Below are positions 39,230 through 50,181 of a stretch of 64,000 nt of DNA, in pieces. This stretch comes from Ichthyophis bannanicus (lineage: Eukaryota; Chordata; Amphibia; Gymnophiona; Ichthyophiidae). The stretch lies in NCBI GenBank assembly GCA_033557465.1, contig JAWIIG010000039.1, positions 1,488,001 to 1,552,000 on the forward strand, in the 5' to 3' direction. A program made the position numbers and the translations under genes. The notes under the pieces were generated by a model, which was not told where the DNA came from, searched no databases, and saw only the letters and a list, made by a program, of their open reading frames with translations. The number at the start of each line of letters is the position of its first letter. Position 1 is the stretch's first letter.

Positions 39230-42061
39230 CACAGGTACACTAAAAAAAAAATTTTTTAAACTGCCTCTAATGTTTCGATTGATTTTTACGTCTTTTGGTG
39301 CGCTGAATCCAAATCTGGTAACCAATTTGCTCCATCACGTACAGATTTTTTGCTACATTGGGTTAGCAGTTTGAGGTGAACGTTTCAGATTGAGTGCGAT
39401 CGAGATAAAAGTTTCTTAGATGAATTCTTTATACTAATTGTTTAGTAGTTATTCAAATAAGAATAAAGAAAATTGTAACAAGGCAGCACATAAGAATAGA
39501 GTAATGTCAACAAAACACACTGTGATGGTAGCAAAATTGTCTGCACTTAAAACAGCCACATACATGTGCACAAACATTGAGCATATAAGAGCGAGGTTAG
39601 ACAGAAAGCAAAGCAAAGAAATGTGCAAAAAATGTTGTACAGGTATGTATGTAAGAATAGAAAACGCAAACTGCACCATTGCAATACATGAAGACAAACA
39701 CCCGATGGTGTGAAAATAAAATTCTAATAAATGAGATCCGACACTGTGGTAATAACTAGCAAATTTTTATTTCAAAGTTTAGTAAAAACACGATATTTGT
39801 CAACACAGTTTAGATTTTAAAGTCATTCTTGGGTCAATCAATCTCCTGGTGGGCCCGTTTCTTCTTCCCCCGAATGCTTCTCTTGGTGCGCTGCTTGGCG
39901 TATTTTTCATCTGGGGTTTCCCGCAGCAGCAACCAGCAGAAATCAGCCATCATAGTGGTGTTCCATCTTCCTTGGTACCTTCTCTCTGCGTCCTTGATGT
40001 CCTGGTGAAACCTTTCACCTTGTTCTTCACTGTACGCCCCCAAGTTTTCGGGAAAGTAGTTCACATGGGAGTGCAAGAAATGGACTTTCAGGCTCATGTT
40101 ACAGCCTTGTTCTTTGAAGGCATTGAGCATCCTGGCAACAATATCCTTATAGTTCTCATCCCGCCTGTTCCCCAAGAATTTGAGAACAACATCCTTGAAG
40201 GAATCCCAGGCTTCTTTTTCCTTCTCAGACATCGTTTCAGCGAATGCTCCATCTGAAATGAGTTTCCTTATATCAGGGCCAACAAACACTCCTTCCTTTA
40301 GCTTTGCTTCAGAAAGTCGGGGGAACTTTGAGCAAAGGTACCAAAAGCACTCACCATCTTTTGGAAGGGACTTGATGAATTGCTTAATGAGACCCAACTT
40401 AATGTGGAGAGGTGGTAATAGAATTTTATCACGAGGTACCAAGCTCTCATGAAGAACATTTTTCTCACCGGGTCTCAAATACTCCCGAATTGGCCAGTCT
40501 TTTTTCCCCCAGTGTAGGTCGCGGGCCCGGCTATCCCACAAGCAAAGGAAGCAGGGATATTTGGTGAAACCGGATTGCTGCCCTAATAGCATGGATAGAA
40601 TTTTAAAATCTCCACAAATCATCCACTTATGCTCATCATAACGAATCTTCTGAAGAATCAGGGCCAAATTCTCGTATTTTTCTTGGAGAATAACAGAGTG
40701 AGCAATAGGAACTGAAGCGAATGTGTTGCCATTATGAAGAAGAACACCTTTTATGCTGTCTTTTGACGAATCAATGAACAGCCACCATTCAGCAGGATCA
40801 TACTTGAGTTTAAACTTTTCCATCACTCCGTATATATCGTTGCAAAATACCAAATCTTCCTCTTTGCTGAAATACTTCAAAAATTGTGTCTCGCGGTTGC
40901 GCGGTACCAATAAAAAGTTGTTCCTGGTGACAATAGATTTTTCTGTTTAAGCCGAGAACCTAGCAGTTGGGCAGCATCTTTTGGGAGTCCTAAATCCAGG
41001 ACTAAATCATTCAATTCAGCTTGAGAGAAAAGTTCAGGTTTCGGATCTGGTTCAGTTTCAAACTCGGAAGTACTGGACTCATCGGGAAAAGCCATCTGAT
41101 GAGTCTCATCATGATCAGAACCGTCCACACAAATATGATCCAAAGATTTTGGTGGTTCAGGCACAGGTACTTCGTTGCTATAAGGCATAGGCCTAATTGC
41201 TGAGGGAAGGTTGGGGTAACTTATTACGTTCTTATTTTTTAAGTTGTATCCCTTCACAATGCAAGAGCAAAAATAGCAGTCACTTTGTTCACGCCACATC
41301 ATAGGTATTCCGAAACGAAATGCTTGTTTTTTTACCTTTCATCCATAAGCGTAGATCTTCCTCACATGTCTTGCACACTTTGTGAGGAGCCCACGGTTTG
41401 TCTTGATCGCCTAACTTCAAACCGAAATAGGCGAAATATACTTTTTTAATAAATGCAGAAATGTTCCTCTGCCGCTTTTTCACGGTATATTCCCCACAAA
41501 TAAAACAAAAACTGTCCGGAGAGTTGACGCAACCTCTGGCTCTGTGAGCCATCACAAATACACAGCACTGCAAACTACAACTGTAGTGAGCCACTTCAGA
41601 ATAAAGCTGGATTACGACTGAGCAAACAAAAGGTAATAATGAACTTGCAAGAAACTGAAATTTGACAGGAACGTTCATGTCGCAACCACCGTGTTTGAGC
41701 GAGCGAACGAGGCGAGGCGAGGCGAACAGGAAAGAACATGCGCCAGCGCGAGTACTGGATTTAGCCCCCCGCCTCCCAATTGTCCTGTCAATGTATAAAA
41801 TGAATACAAAACACTCTAAAATATCATGAGGGAGTGTTTCTAGTTAGTTAACCATTACAACCTCTATTTTGGGCCAAGAAAATAAACTGCAGTCGGCTAA
41901 AAAGAAATTATGTGAACATTCCTTATAGGGGTAAGAAATCTAATTTTGCAAGAAAACGTGACGTGATGGAACATTTTGGCTATTTTTCCTGGATTCAGCA
42001 CCCCAAAATCTATAGGAATCAGTTGCAAAACTGGAGGCAGTTTTTTGGTAGTGTACCTGTG
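39230..42061 (-). mobile_element. Cut-and-paste DNA transposon of unfamiliar family
   Basis: 2832-bp insert with inverted termini CACAGGTACACTA.../...TAGTGTACCTGTG. The imperfect inverted match continues for ~100 bases (shared ACTGCCTC, GCTGAATCCA, CCATCACGT blocks). A 3-bp TAA flanks both ends (39227-39229; 42062-42064), and its removal restores the CR1 endonuclease sequence. It carries one minus-strand transposase-like gene with two frame breaks. CAC-type ends plus a 3-bp duplication recall the CMC (EnSpm/CACTA) superfamily; Harbinger also leaves TAA-type 3-bp sites. The assignment is open. Confidence 0.85.
39834..41678 (-). pseudogene. Transposase-like protein of the 39230-42061 element
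   Basis: Three overlapping frames form one protein. 41289-41678: a zinc-binding head, CFICGEYT...YFGLKLGDQDKPWAPHKVCKTCEEDLRLW. 40877-41302: MMWREQSDCYFC, then YPNLPSAIRPMPY and an acidic linker. 39834-40910: the core, with FIDSSKDSIKGVLLHNG (Asp47), ICGDFKILSMLLGQQSG (Asp101) followed by PCFLC, LPPLHIKLGLIKQF, then FLHSHVNYFPENLGAYSEEQ and GERFHQDIK (Glu295-299), ending MMADFCWLLLRE. The D...D...CxxC...H...E order suits an RNase H-fold DDE nuclease (inference). Similar proteins are, to my memory, widespread and unnamed in invertebrate genomes. Frames break near 41295 and 40890. Confidence 0.72.
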
Positions 42062-42147
42062 TAATGGGTGATTTCAATTACCCCGGTATCGACTGGGTCA
42101 GTGTCACGGCAGGACATGCTAGGGAGATAAAGTTCCAAGATGACATA

Positions 42148-42314
42148 AGGAGAAATTAGACCTTACCTGCTAATTGTCTTTCCTTGAGTTCTCTCCGGGC
42201 CAGTCCAGAACTGATGGGTAGTCAAATCTCCCTCCTCTAGCAGCTGAGGACTGAATACAGATTCTTGTTGCCAGGTTACCCAGCACCCCTCTGGAGGCAG
42301 CAAGGCAGTCTTAA
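42148..42314. repeat. DIRS-C left inverted terminal repeat
   Basis: Shares CAGTCCAGAACTGATGGGTA and the GGTTACCCAGCACCCCTCTG block, inverted, with the right end at about 47550-47696. The outer AGAAATTAGACCTTACCTGC part is unique to this end. Confidence 0.9.
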
Positions 42315-42541
42315 TGTATCAAGCAAAGCAGAAAGATAAAACAAAACGAAGAACTCACGAAAACAGTGGAAGAGTTACACAGAAGGCTGCTTACCGTGCG
42401 TTGTGACTGTCTAGTAGCACGGTCGCAGGGAAGAATATTTCCCTCTTTTTCTTTTTTGTTTGTCATCATGGCATATCTTGACCTACAAACACGGCGATAA
42501 ACGTGAAATATACAGCACTGAAAAGATACCTAGGACACTGA

Positions 42542-42655
42542 TAGGGCGGGCTCTGGACTGGCCCAGAGAGAACTCAAGGAAAGACAATTAGCAGGTAAGG
42601 TCTAATTTCTCCTTCCTTATCGTCTCTCCGGGCCAGTCCAGAACTGATGGGTAGT
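42542..42655. other. DIRS-C internal complementary region
   Basis: Reverse complement of the left outer end (GCAGGTAAGGTCTAATTTCT) followed by that of the right outer end (TTATCGTCTCTCCGGGCCAG). This is the circle-junction copy that templates the termini in DIRS elements. Confidence 0.92.
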
Positions 42656-42668
42656 ACCAAAGCAGTAA

Positions 42669-43860
42669 CTAACCCTGGGAGGGACCTGTGAGCCACGCTA
42701 TGACGGCGGAAGCCCCCACAGACGCATCCTGATGGGCAAGGACATCTAAACGATAATGTCGCGAAAAAGCATGTAGAGAAGACCAGGCCGCCGCACGACA
42801 AATATCCACCGGAGGAACCAAAGCCGACTCCGCCCACGAGGTCGCTTGACCCCTGGTAGAATGAGCCCGAAGACCGACAGGCACGGTCTTACCTCTGGAT
42901 TCATATGCGACTCTAATGGCCTGCTTTACCCAACGCGCGATGGAAGCTTTGGAGGCCGCTTTCCCCTTGGACGGCCCCCCATAGAGCACGAACAACCTAT
43001 CGGATTGCCGAAACGATTCAGTTTCCTTAAGATATCAACGGAGCACACGCCCCAAATCCAATCTGCGTAGAGAATGATCCAAATGATCCTCGGCCCCCGA
43101 CGTAACGAAGGTGGGCAGCGTAACAGACTGGTTCAGATGAAAGGCTGAGACTACCTTAGGCAGAAAAGACGGAACCGGATGCAAAACCACTTTTTCCACC
43201 GAAAACTGTAGAAAAGGCGGCCGACAGGAAAGCGCTTGCAAGTCTGAAATGCGACGAGCAGAACATAAGGCTACCAAAAATGCCGTCTTCCAGGATAACT
43301 CCCGGATATAACTGGAGGAACGCGGCTCAAAGGGAGAGACAGTGAGCGCCTCGAGTACCAGATTCAAATCCCAAGGAGGAATAACTTGCCGAACAGGAGG
43401 ACGAATATGCCGAGCCGCTGTAAGAAATCGAAGAACATCCGGATGCGAGGAAAGACGAGATCCGCGACTCGTACCACGAAAAACCGTCAGCGCTGCCAAC
43501 TGCACCTTAAGCGTGCTAAGAGCAAGACCCTTCTCCAGCCCCTCCTGAAGAAAGGCGAGAACATCCGGAATAGAAGACCCACGGGCCCGCAAGGCGCGCT
43601 CAGCACACCAGGCTTCAAACACGTGCCACACGCGGATGTAAGCCAACGACGTGGAGCGCTTGCGTGACTGTAACAAAGTAGCAATCACCGTTGAGGAATA
43701 ACCTTTGCGGCGCAAACGTTCCCGCTCAAGAGCCATGCCGTAAGCAAAAATTGATCTGCCTGAGGCATCGGCACGGGACCTTGATGAAGCAGGTCCGTCC
43801 GAGCGGGTAACCGCCACGGCGGCTCCACCAGAAGCCGCATCAGATCGGCGTACCAAGGAC
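42669..43860 (-). pseudogene. DIRS-C tyrosine recombinase, one stop
   Basis: One frame broken by a single TGA at 43035-43037. Upstream part: RKRSTSLAYIRVWHVFEAWC (core-binding) and CSARRISDLQAL (first Arg). Downstream part (42669-42995): GLRAHSTRGQATSWA (His-x2-Arg), CRAAAWSSLHAF and the Tyr in SRHYRLDVL. Since the stop is the only lesion and could be a CpG transition (CGA to TGA), this is a very recent inactivation. It overlaps the RT gene. It may be sequencing or allelic variation. Confidence 0.9.
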
Positions 43861-45571
43861 GCCGAGGCCAATCCGGAGCAATAAGGATCACTCGGCCGTC
43901 GTGAGAGGCTGCCCTGTGAACAACTGTACCTACCAACGGCCACGGAGGAAACACACAGAGAAGCTGCCCCGCCGGCCAAGGTTGAACGAGACCGTCGAGG
44001 CCCTCCGACATATGTTCCCTGCGCCGGCTGTAAAAACGCCCTGTCTTTGCATTGCGAAGAGTTGCCATCAAGTCCATAACCGGGTGACCCCAACGCAACG
44101 TGATCTCGCGAAAGACTTCCGCATGGAGCTCCCACTCTCCCAGATCCAGCAGATTCTGACTGAGATAGTCGGCTTGCACATTGCTCTTTCCTGCCACATG
44201 AGACGCTGAAAGAGCCGTGAGGTGCAGCTCCGCCCATTGAAACAAACGTTGACTCTCTTCCAGGAGAGGGAGACTCCCCGTTCCGCCCTGGCGATTTATG
44301 TAGGAGATGGTCACCAGATTGTCAGAGAAGACACGAACCGGCTTTCCTTCCAGAAGCTCGGCAAAGGCTAGCAGTGCTAGATAGACCGTTCTGAGTTCCA
44401 GACGATTGATGGACCACCTCGTCTCCTCCGGCGACCAGGCGCCCTGCGCTATGTGAGTCAAACAATGTGCCCCCCAACCGGTGAGACTGGCATCTGTAGT
44501 GACCAAGATCCAATCCGGGAGGGTCAGAGGAAAGCCCGCCAGAAGATGGTCCGGATCCGACCACCACTGAAGACTGAGCCTGACATGCTCGGGACAGCTC
44601 AAGCGTCGTGAAAGTGGATGACGCTGTGGAAACCACCGTGACAGCAGCACCTGCTGGAGCGGCCGCATGTGCGCCCGGGCCCATGGCACCAGATCCAAGG
44701 CTGCTGCCATCAGCCCCAGTAACTGCAAGTACTTCCAAGCTGTTGGAGCGAGAAGACGCAAAAACCCGGACACGTGAGCGAGAATCTTCCGCACACGCTC
44801 CGGAGGCAAGAGGATCAGCCCTTTGTCCGTGGCGAATAACACCCCTAGGTAAGGAAGCCGCTGGACCGGCTGCAGACGACTTTTGGCTTGGTTCACAATC
44901 CAGCCCAGGTTCTCGAGACAAGAAACCACCCGAACTGTCGCCGTGAGCGACTCCGCTCTTGACGCCGCCCGAATCAACCAGTCGTCCAGATAAGGATGAA
45001 CCTGAACACCGTCTCTACGAAGAGCCGCCGCCACCACCACCATCACCTTGGTGAAGGTGCGCGGTGCCGTTGCTAGACCAAATGGTAAAGCCCGAAACTG
45101 GAAATGACCCATGGGAATCGCAAAACGAAGAAAGCGCTGATGTTCCGGCTTGATAGGAATGTGGAGGTAAGCCTCTGTCAAATCGATGGAAGAGAGAAAC
45201 TCTCTGGGACGCACGGAGCGAATTACCGACATCAAAGTTTCCATCCGGAAATGAGAGACGCGCAGACACCGGTTCACATGCTTCAGATCCAAAATGGGCC
45301 GAAAAGTGCCCTCCTTTTTGGGTACCACGAAATAAATCGAGTATCGACCGAAGCCGTACTGGTCCCGAGGTATGGGTACCACGGCCTGGAGCTGCAATAA
45401 GCCCTGTAATGTGTCGTGGATTGCCCTCCGTTTGGCCAGCGGACCACAAGGAGAGAAAAAGGCGGCGTCTGCCAGAGGACAAGCGAACTCGAGGGAATAC
45501 CCCTCTCTGACAATCTGAAGCACCCACCTGTCGGTGGTGATGGCGGCCCAAGCGGAGGCAAACGCCTGCAA
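43685..45571 (-). CDS. DIRS-C reverse transcriptase, RNase H and methyltransferase-like polyprotein
   Basis: Uninterrupted 628-codon frame. RT motifs: YFVVPKKEGTFRPILDLKHV, SSIDLTEAYLHI, FGLATAPRTFTKVM, then the catalytic YLDDWLIRAAS (about 44975-44992). RNase H: TTDASLTGWGAH, NRLELRTVY, FSDNLVTISYIN. The C-terminal MDLMATLRNAKTGRFYSR and LLCVFPPWPL match the Dam-like methyltransferase region of DIRS elements. All key acidic residues are present. The first residues (MQAFASAWAAITTDRW) belong to the conserved region upstream of the RT, so this start is plausible. Confidence 0.93.
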   Translation of the reverse strand: MQAFASAWAAITTDRWVLQIVREGYSLEFACPLADAAFFSPCGPLAKRRAIHDTLQGLLQLQAVVPIPRDQYGFGRYSIYFVVPKKEGTFRPILDLKHVNRCLRVSHFRMETLMSVIRSVRPREFLSSIDLTEAYLHIPIKPEHQRFLRFAIPMGHFQFRALPFGLATAPRTFTKVMVVVAAALRRDGVQVHPYLDDWLIRAASRAESLTATVRVVSCLENLGWIVNQAKSRLQPVQRLPYLGVLFATDKGLILLPPERVRKILAHVSGFLRLLAPTAWKYLQLLGLMAAALDLVPWARAHMRPLQQVLLSRWFPQRHPLSRRLSCPEHVRLSLQWWSDPDHLLAGFPLTLPDWILVTTDASLTGWGAHCLTHIAQGAWSPEETRWSINRLELRTVYLALLAFAELLEGKPVRVFSDNLVTISYINRQGGTGSLPLLEESQRLFQWAELHLTALSASHVAGKSNVQADYLSQNLLDLGEWELHAEVFREITLRWGHPVMDLMATLRNAKTGRFYSRRREHMSEGLDGLVQPWPAGQLLCVFPPWPLVGTVVHRAASHDGRVILIAPDWPRRPWYADLMRLLVEPPWRLPARTDLLHQGPVPMPQADQFLLTAWLLSGNVCAAKVIPQR

Positions 45572-45611
45572 TCGACCTCCTACCGGAAGCTCCGCCTGGA
45601 CCGGCCTCGCA

Positions 45612-46920
45612 TCATTGTGGCTTCTTAAGGGAAGGGGAGGTGTTACCGAAGTAGCCTCTACCGGAACCTCTAGCGCCTCGAAAGGACGACCCCCGGGATT
45701 GAAAACGACCCCGCTGATAAGGAGTAAAGCACGCTCCCCTGTCCCCGAGAAAAAGAGGACTGCTTAACTGTTCGAGGACGGTCTTCCGGAAGACGTCCTC
45801 CCTTGGAGTCACCTAAATCCTTAACAATCTTCTCTAGCGCTTCCCCAAAGAGCAGCTTACCCTTATAGGGTAGTTTACTGAGATGGGCTTTGGATGAAGC
45901 ATCCGCCGCCCAATTACGCAGCCAAAGAAAGCGACGGGCCGCAATCATGGAAGCCATAGCTTTTGCGGAAATACGGATCAAATCATAAAAGGCATCCGCT
46001 AGATAAGCTGCCGCAGATTCCAGCTGAGCGCCCTGTAGAGAAGGAGCAGAGGCACCCTCGGGAGCAGAAGTCAGCTGACTCCACCTAATAGAAGCTCTAG
46101 ATACGTACGCTCCACACACTGACGCCTGTAGCGCTAAGGCGCTGGCATCAAAGGCTTGCTTCAAAAGCCCCTCTAGGCGCCGGTCCTGCATATCTTTAAG
46201 GGCCGTAGCACCCTCCACGGGAATGGTGGTCTTCTTGGTGACCGCCGACACCAGAGCATCAACCTTAGGCATACGCAGGAGCTCCCTTTCCTCTTGAGGC
46301 ACAGGATACAAACGAGCCATCGTCCTTGCGCCCCTCAAGGAAGCCTCCGGAAATTCCCATTCGGATTCTATCATTTGCTTTATGACTCTGTGGAAAGGAA
46401 AATACTTTTGATCCGACCTGACACCCTGTAACAAGGGATCCTCCAAAGGTTCCCATTGCACCACCGGAGGAATAATATTGAGAGCAGATAGAGATTGTGC
46501 TATCAGAGCCGAAAACTCATCTCTTCTAAAAACCCTAAAAAGATTAGGGTCCTCCCCTGGTCCCAACTCTCCTTCCTCTAATTCTGTGGGCCAGGAATCG
46601 AAATCCGAGTCTGCCAGGAGCTCCCCTTCCTCTGGCCCCAGAACCTCTGGAGCCAGAGAACTGTCATCCACCTTAGTATCGCGAAAGACAGGCAAACCAG
46701 AAACCCCTTCTCCGGGCTCTGACCTGCAAGAAACAGTAGCCTGAGGCGTCAGGAGTGAATCGGCCACTCCTGGCACAGGAGATTGAGATTTTTTAAGCAG
46801 ATAAGCCCTGTGAAACGCGAGAATAAACTCAGGAGAAAGAAGAGGATCAAGCTCCTGTGGCAGGCCTGTTACCGCAGGCCGTTCAAGATCCACCGCGGTA
46901 TGCTTAGATTTAGCTTTTCC
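45612..46920 (-). pseudogene. DIRS-C gag, one frameshift
   Basis: The main frame 45670-46893 begins at a GTG read as VDLERPAVTG; the frame is open further upstream, so the true start is unknown. Acidic N-terminal half (EEGELLADSDFDSWPTELEE), helical core around 200-370 (FDASALALQASVCGAYVSRA, RRFLWLRNWAADAS). Near 45770 the coherent C-terminus shifts frame (GDRGACFTPYQRGRFQSRGS) and ends at 45612 in a basic Arg/Gly/Ser-rich tail. No Cys-rich head like that of DIRS-A gag was found, a subfamily difference. Confidence 0.78.
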
Positions 46921-47549
46921 AGAGGAACTGAGGAAACGTCAGGACCCCCTAAGATGGCTGCCGTTCCCGCGCTTTTCTCCGAGGACTGCGCTGTGGAAAT
47001 GCGGTCCATTGGATCCCCCAACAGTTCCTGCATTGCCGGCCCGAGAACCGCAGCTCGGAGACCCCCAAAACAGAAGAGAAATAGCACGAAGCACAGCCCC
47101 CGCCGAAAAAAATGCCCGCGGGAAGGAAGCCGGAAAGCTAAGAGAAGGGAAACGGCGCGGCATTCAGACAAATACCTGCACTGATGCCGGTTCAGCGAAA
47201 CCGCTCCTGATACCCCGAGAATCGCTGCTAGCGGAAAGAGGGGTAGGAGAGACAGAGCAGAAGGATACCAGTAGCTGGGGCCCCCAGGTCTGGTTCCCAG
47301 TATCGGCACTAACAGAGTAGAGGAGACAGGCTCTGCCCCATACTCCGATATGAGCACACAGTGAAGGAGCGTGTAAAAAAAAAAAAAAATCACAGCCAAG
47401 CTGTATAACAGCACAGTGCTAATATACCCAGCTAGGATAAAGCACTAACCCCAATGTGAAACTCTTCCAGAAAATAACAAAAATTGATAATATAAGGAAA
47501 AGAAAAACAGAACCTTGGTGGGGAGTCAAATCTCCACACATCCAGTTCA
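46921..47549. other. DIRS-C 5' non-coding region
   Basis: Sequence between gag and the right terminus, containing a 14-base A run at about 47377. Open frames here have no recognisable motif; a first gag exon or leader could lie here but is not evident. Confidence 0.45.
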
Positions 47550-47696
47550 GCTGCTGAGGACAATAAGACTGCCTTGCTGCCTCCAGAGGGGTGCTGGGTA
47601 ACCTGGCAACAAGAATCTGTATTCAGTCCTCAGCTGCTAGAGGAGGGAGATTTGACTACCCATCAGTTCTGGACTGGCCCGGAGAGACGATAAGGA
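47550..47696. repeat. DIRS-C right inverted terminal repeat
   Basis: Inverted match to 42148-42314, ending GGACTGGCCCGGAGAGACGA at about 47690. CR1 endonuclease sequence resumes directly after. Confidence 0.9.
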
Positions 47697-50000
47697 AATG
47701 ACTGCTTCTTGGAGCAGCTGGTTCATGAACCGACCAGAGGGGAAGCCATATTAGACCTAGTCCTTAGTGGAACACCAGATCTAGCGCAAGAGATAAGGGT
47801 GTTGGGGCCACTTAGCAATAGTGATCATAGCATGATCGCCTTTGATTTAATTAGTGGAGGAGGGATAGTACGGAAATCCACAGTACTATCTTTTAACTTT
47901 CGAAAGGGAGACTATAATAAAATGAGGAAAATAGTTAAGAAAAAACTAAAAGGAGCAGTTGCAAAGGTTAAAGACTTACATCAAGCTTGGGTGTTGTTGA
48001 AAATACTATCTTGGCAGCCCAGACCAGCTGTATTCCACGCTTTAAGAAAAGTGGAAGGAAGTCCAAAAAACTGCCAGCATGGTTTAAAGGTGAGGTCAGA
48101 GAGGCTGTTGTTGCCAAAAAATCATCTTTCAGGAAATGGAAAAAAAGGGCCAAACGAAGAAACCTGGAAACAGCACAAGCACTGGCAAGTCAAATGCAAG
48201 ACATTGATAAAGCAGGCAAAGGGAGAATTTGAGAAGAAGCTTGCTGTGGAAGCAAAAACGCGAAATAAAGATTTTTTCAAGTACATTCGTAGCAAAAAAC
48301 CTGTGAGAGAGTCAGTTGGTCCATTAGATGATAGAGGAGTTAAAGGGGAACTAAGAGGCGACAAGGCGATAGCGGAGAGACTGAATGAATTCTTTGCTTC
48401 AGTCTTTACTGAGGAAGATGTAGGGATGTTACCCATGACCGCAGTGGTATTTAAAGGTGCGAAAGAACTGAAGGAAATATCGATACATCGGGAAGATATA
48501 TTACAACTATTAGATAAAGTGAAGAGTAGCAAATCACCTGGGCCGGATGGTATACATCCAAGGGTGTTGAAAGAACTGAAATATGAGATTGCAGACCTGC
48601 TATTAGTAATCTGTGAACTATCATTAAAATCATCTCTAATACCTGAAGATTGGAGGATCGCCAATGTAACACCAATTTTTAAAAAGGGTTCCAGGGGTGA
48701 TCCGGGAAACAACAGACCGGTGAGTCTCACGTCAGTACCAGGAAAAATGGTAGAAACCATCATAAAGAATAAAATTACCCAGCATGTAGATAGTCATGGC
48801 CTAATGGGAGACAGCCAACCTGGCTTTATACAAGTAAGATCTTGTCTTACTAATCTGTTATGTTTTCTTGAAAGTGTGAATAAACAGGTGGACAAAGGTG
48901 AGTCGGTTGATATAGTGTATCTGGACTTTCAGAAAGCCTTTGACAAGGTCCCTCATCAGAGACTTTTGGCAAAACTAAAGAGTCATGGGATAGGCGACAA
49001 TGTACTACTGTGGATCAAGAACTGATTAAGAGATAGAAAGCAGAGGGTTGGGCTAAATTGTCAATTTTCCCAATGAAGAAAGTTGAATAGTGGTGTACCC
49101 CAGGGATCTGTGCTGGGTGCGTTGCTTTTTGACATATTCATAAATGATCTGGAAAGTAGAATAACAAGTGAGGTTATCAAATTTGCAGATGACACTAAAC
49201 TATTTAAAGTTGTTAAAACCCAAGAGGATTGTGGAAAATTGCAAGAGGATCTTGATAAATTAGAAGACTGGGCATCAAAATGGCAGATGAAATTTAATGT
49301 GGACAAGTGCAAAGTTATGCACCTAGGGAAGAACCACCCAAACTATGGTTACAAGATGCAAGGTTCCACATTAGGATCCACCACCCAGGAAAAGGATTTA
49401 GGTGTCATTGTGGATAACATGTTAAAATCCTCGGTCCAGTGTGCAGCGGCAGCCAAGAGAGCAAATAGAATGCTAGGTATCATAAGGAAAGGAATGGAAA
49501 ATAAAACAAAAGATATTATAATGCCTCTATATCATTCCATGGTGAGACCGCACCTTGAATATTGTGTGCAATTCTGGTCGCCGTATCTTAAAAAGGATAT
49601 AGAGTTATTAGAAAAGGTTCAGAGAAGAGCCACCAAAATGGTAAAGGGGATGGAAGGATACTCCTATGAAGAAAGGCTAAAAAGGTTAGGGCTCTTTAAC
49701 CTGGAAAAGAGACGGCTGAGGGTAGATATGATAGAAGTCTATAAATTAATGAACGGAGTGGAACGGGTAAATGTAGATCGATTGTTTATGTTATCAGAAT
49801 ATAGAAAAACTAGGGGACATGCAATGAAGCTACAGGGTAAACTATTTAGGACTAATAAAAGAAAATATATTTTTCACTCAACGTGTAATCAAACTCTGGA
49901 ATTTGTTACCGGAGGATGTAGTAAAGGCTGTTAGTGTAGCTGGGTTTAAAAAAGGTTTGGACAAGTTCCTGGAGGAAAGGTCCATAAACCATTATTAAGA
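47697..50000 (+). pseudogene. CR1 ORF2, endonuclease C-terminus and reverse transcriptase
   Basis: Continues the ORF2 begun at 38640: LEQLVHEPTRGEAILDLVL, then the linker, whose frame is displaced between about 47990 and 48140 by compensating indels. RT follows: [54 protein letters not shown], a stop at about 49022, SGVPQGSVLGALLFDIFIND, the catalytic FADDTKLFKVV, and [18 protein letters not shown] late frameshift near 49868 displaces the last residues. Not functional. Confidence 0.9.
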
Positions 50001-50180
50001 AGGGTCCCAGAATATCAATTCTTGACCCAGTACAAGCATTGTGGAACCTGTCTCTTTTGGTGAAACTGCTAGGTACGTATGACCTGACCTAGATTGGCCA
50101 CTTTTGGAAACAGGATACTGGGCTTGATGGACCTTGGTCTGACCCAGTATGGCATATCTTACGTTCTTATGTTCTTATGT
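50000..50180 (+). other. CR1 3'UTR and tail
   Basis: Short 3'UTR with GGATACTGGGCTTGATGGAC and the terminal repeat TTACGTTCTTATGTTCTTAT that primes target-site reverse transcription in CR1. Confidence 0.85.
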
Positions 50181-50181
50181 G

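Larger units (their letters stand above)
42148..47696 (-). mobile_element. DIRS-type retrotransposon (DIRS-C), nearly intact
   Basis: 5.5-kb minus-strand DIRS element of a different subfamily from DIRS-A. Inverted termini are 42148-42314 and about 47550-47696; the internal complementary region is 42542-42655, reading across the rebuilt circle junction (...GGCCCGGAGAGACGATAAGG joined to AGAAATTAGACC). Gag, RT-RNase H-methyltransferase-like and recombinase genes all survive, with one in-frame stop and one gag frameshift. It is inserted in the CR1 endonuclease between gacataa and aaatgactgc, with no clear target duplication, as expected for this group. Confidence 0.95.
37280..50180 (+). mobile_element. 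CR1 LINE, near full length, plus strand, split by two insertions
   Basis: One CR1 copy in three pieces: 37280-39229, 42062-42147 and 47697-50180. The coding sequence continues exactly across each insert when the 39230-42061 transposon and DIRS-C are removed. It has a 5'UTR (37280-37685), an intact ORF1, a broken ORF2, a short 3'UTR and a TTCTTATGTTCTTATGT tail. It lies head-to-head with the minus CR1, about 8 bases away. Confidence 0.93.

Noticed and set aside
39230..42061. Assignment to Harbinger on the basis of the TAA duplication
   Set aside because: Termini start CACAGG rather than typical Harbinger ends, and the transposase lacks Harbinger DDE and Myb-like blocks as far as I can tell; left unassigned.
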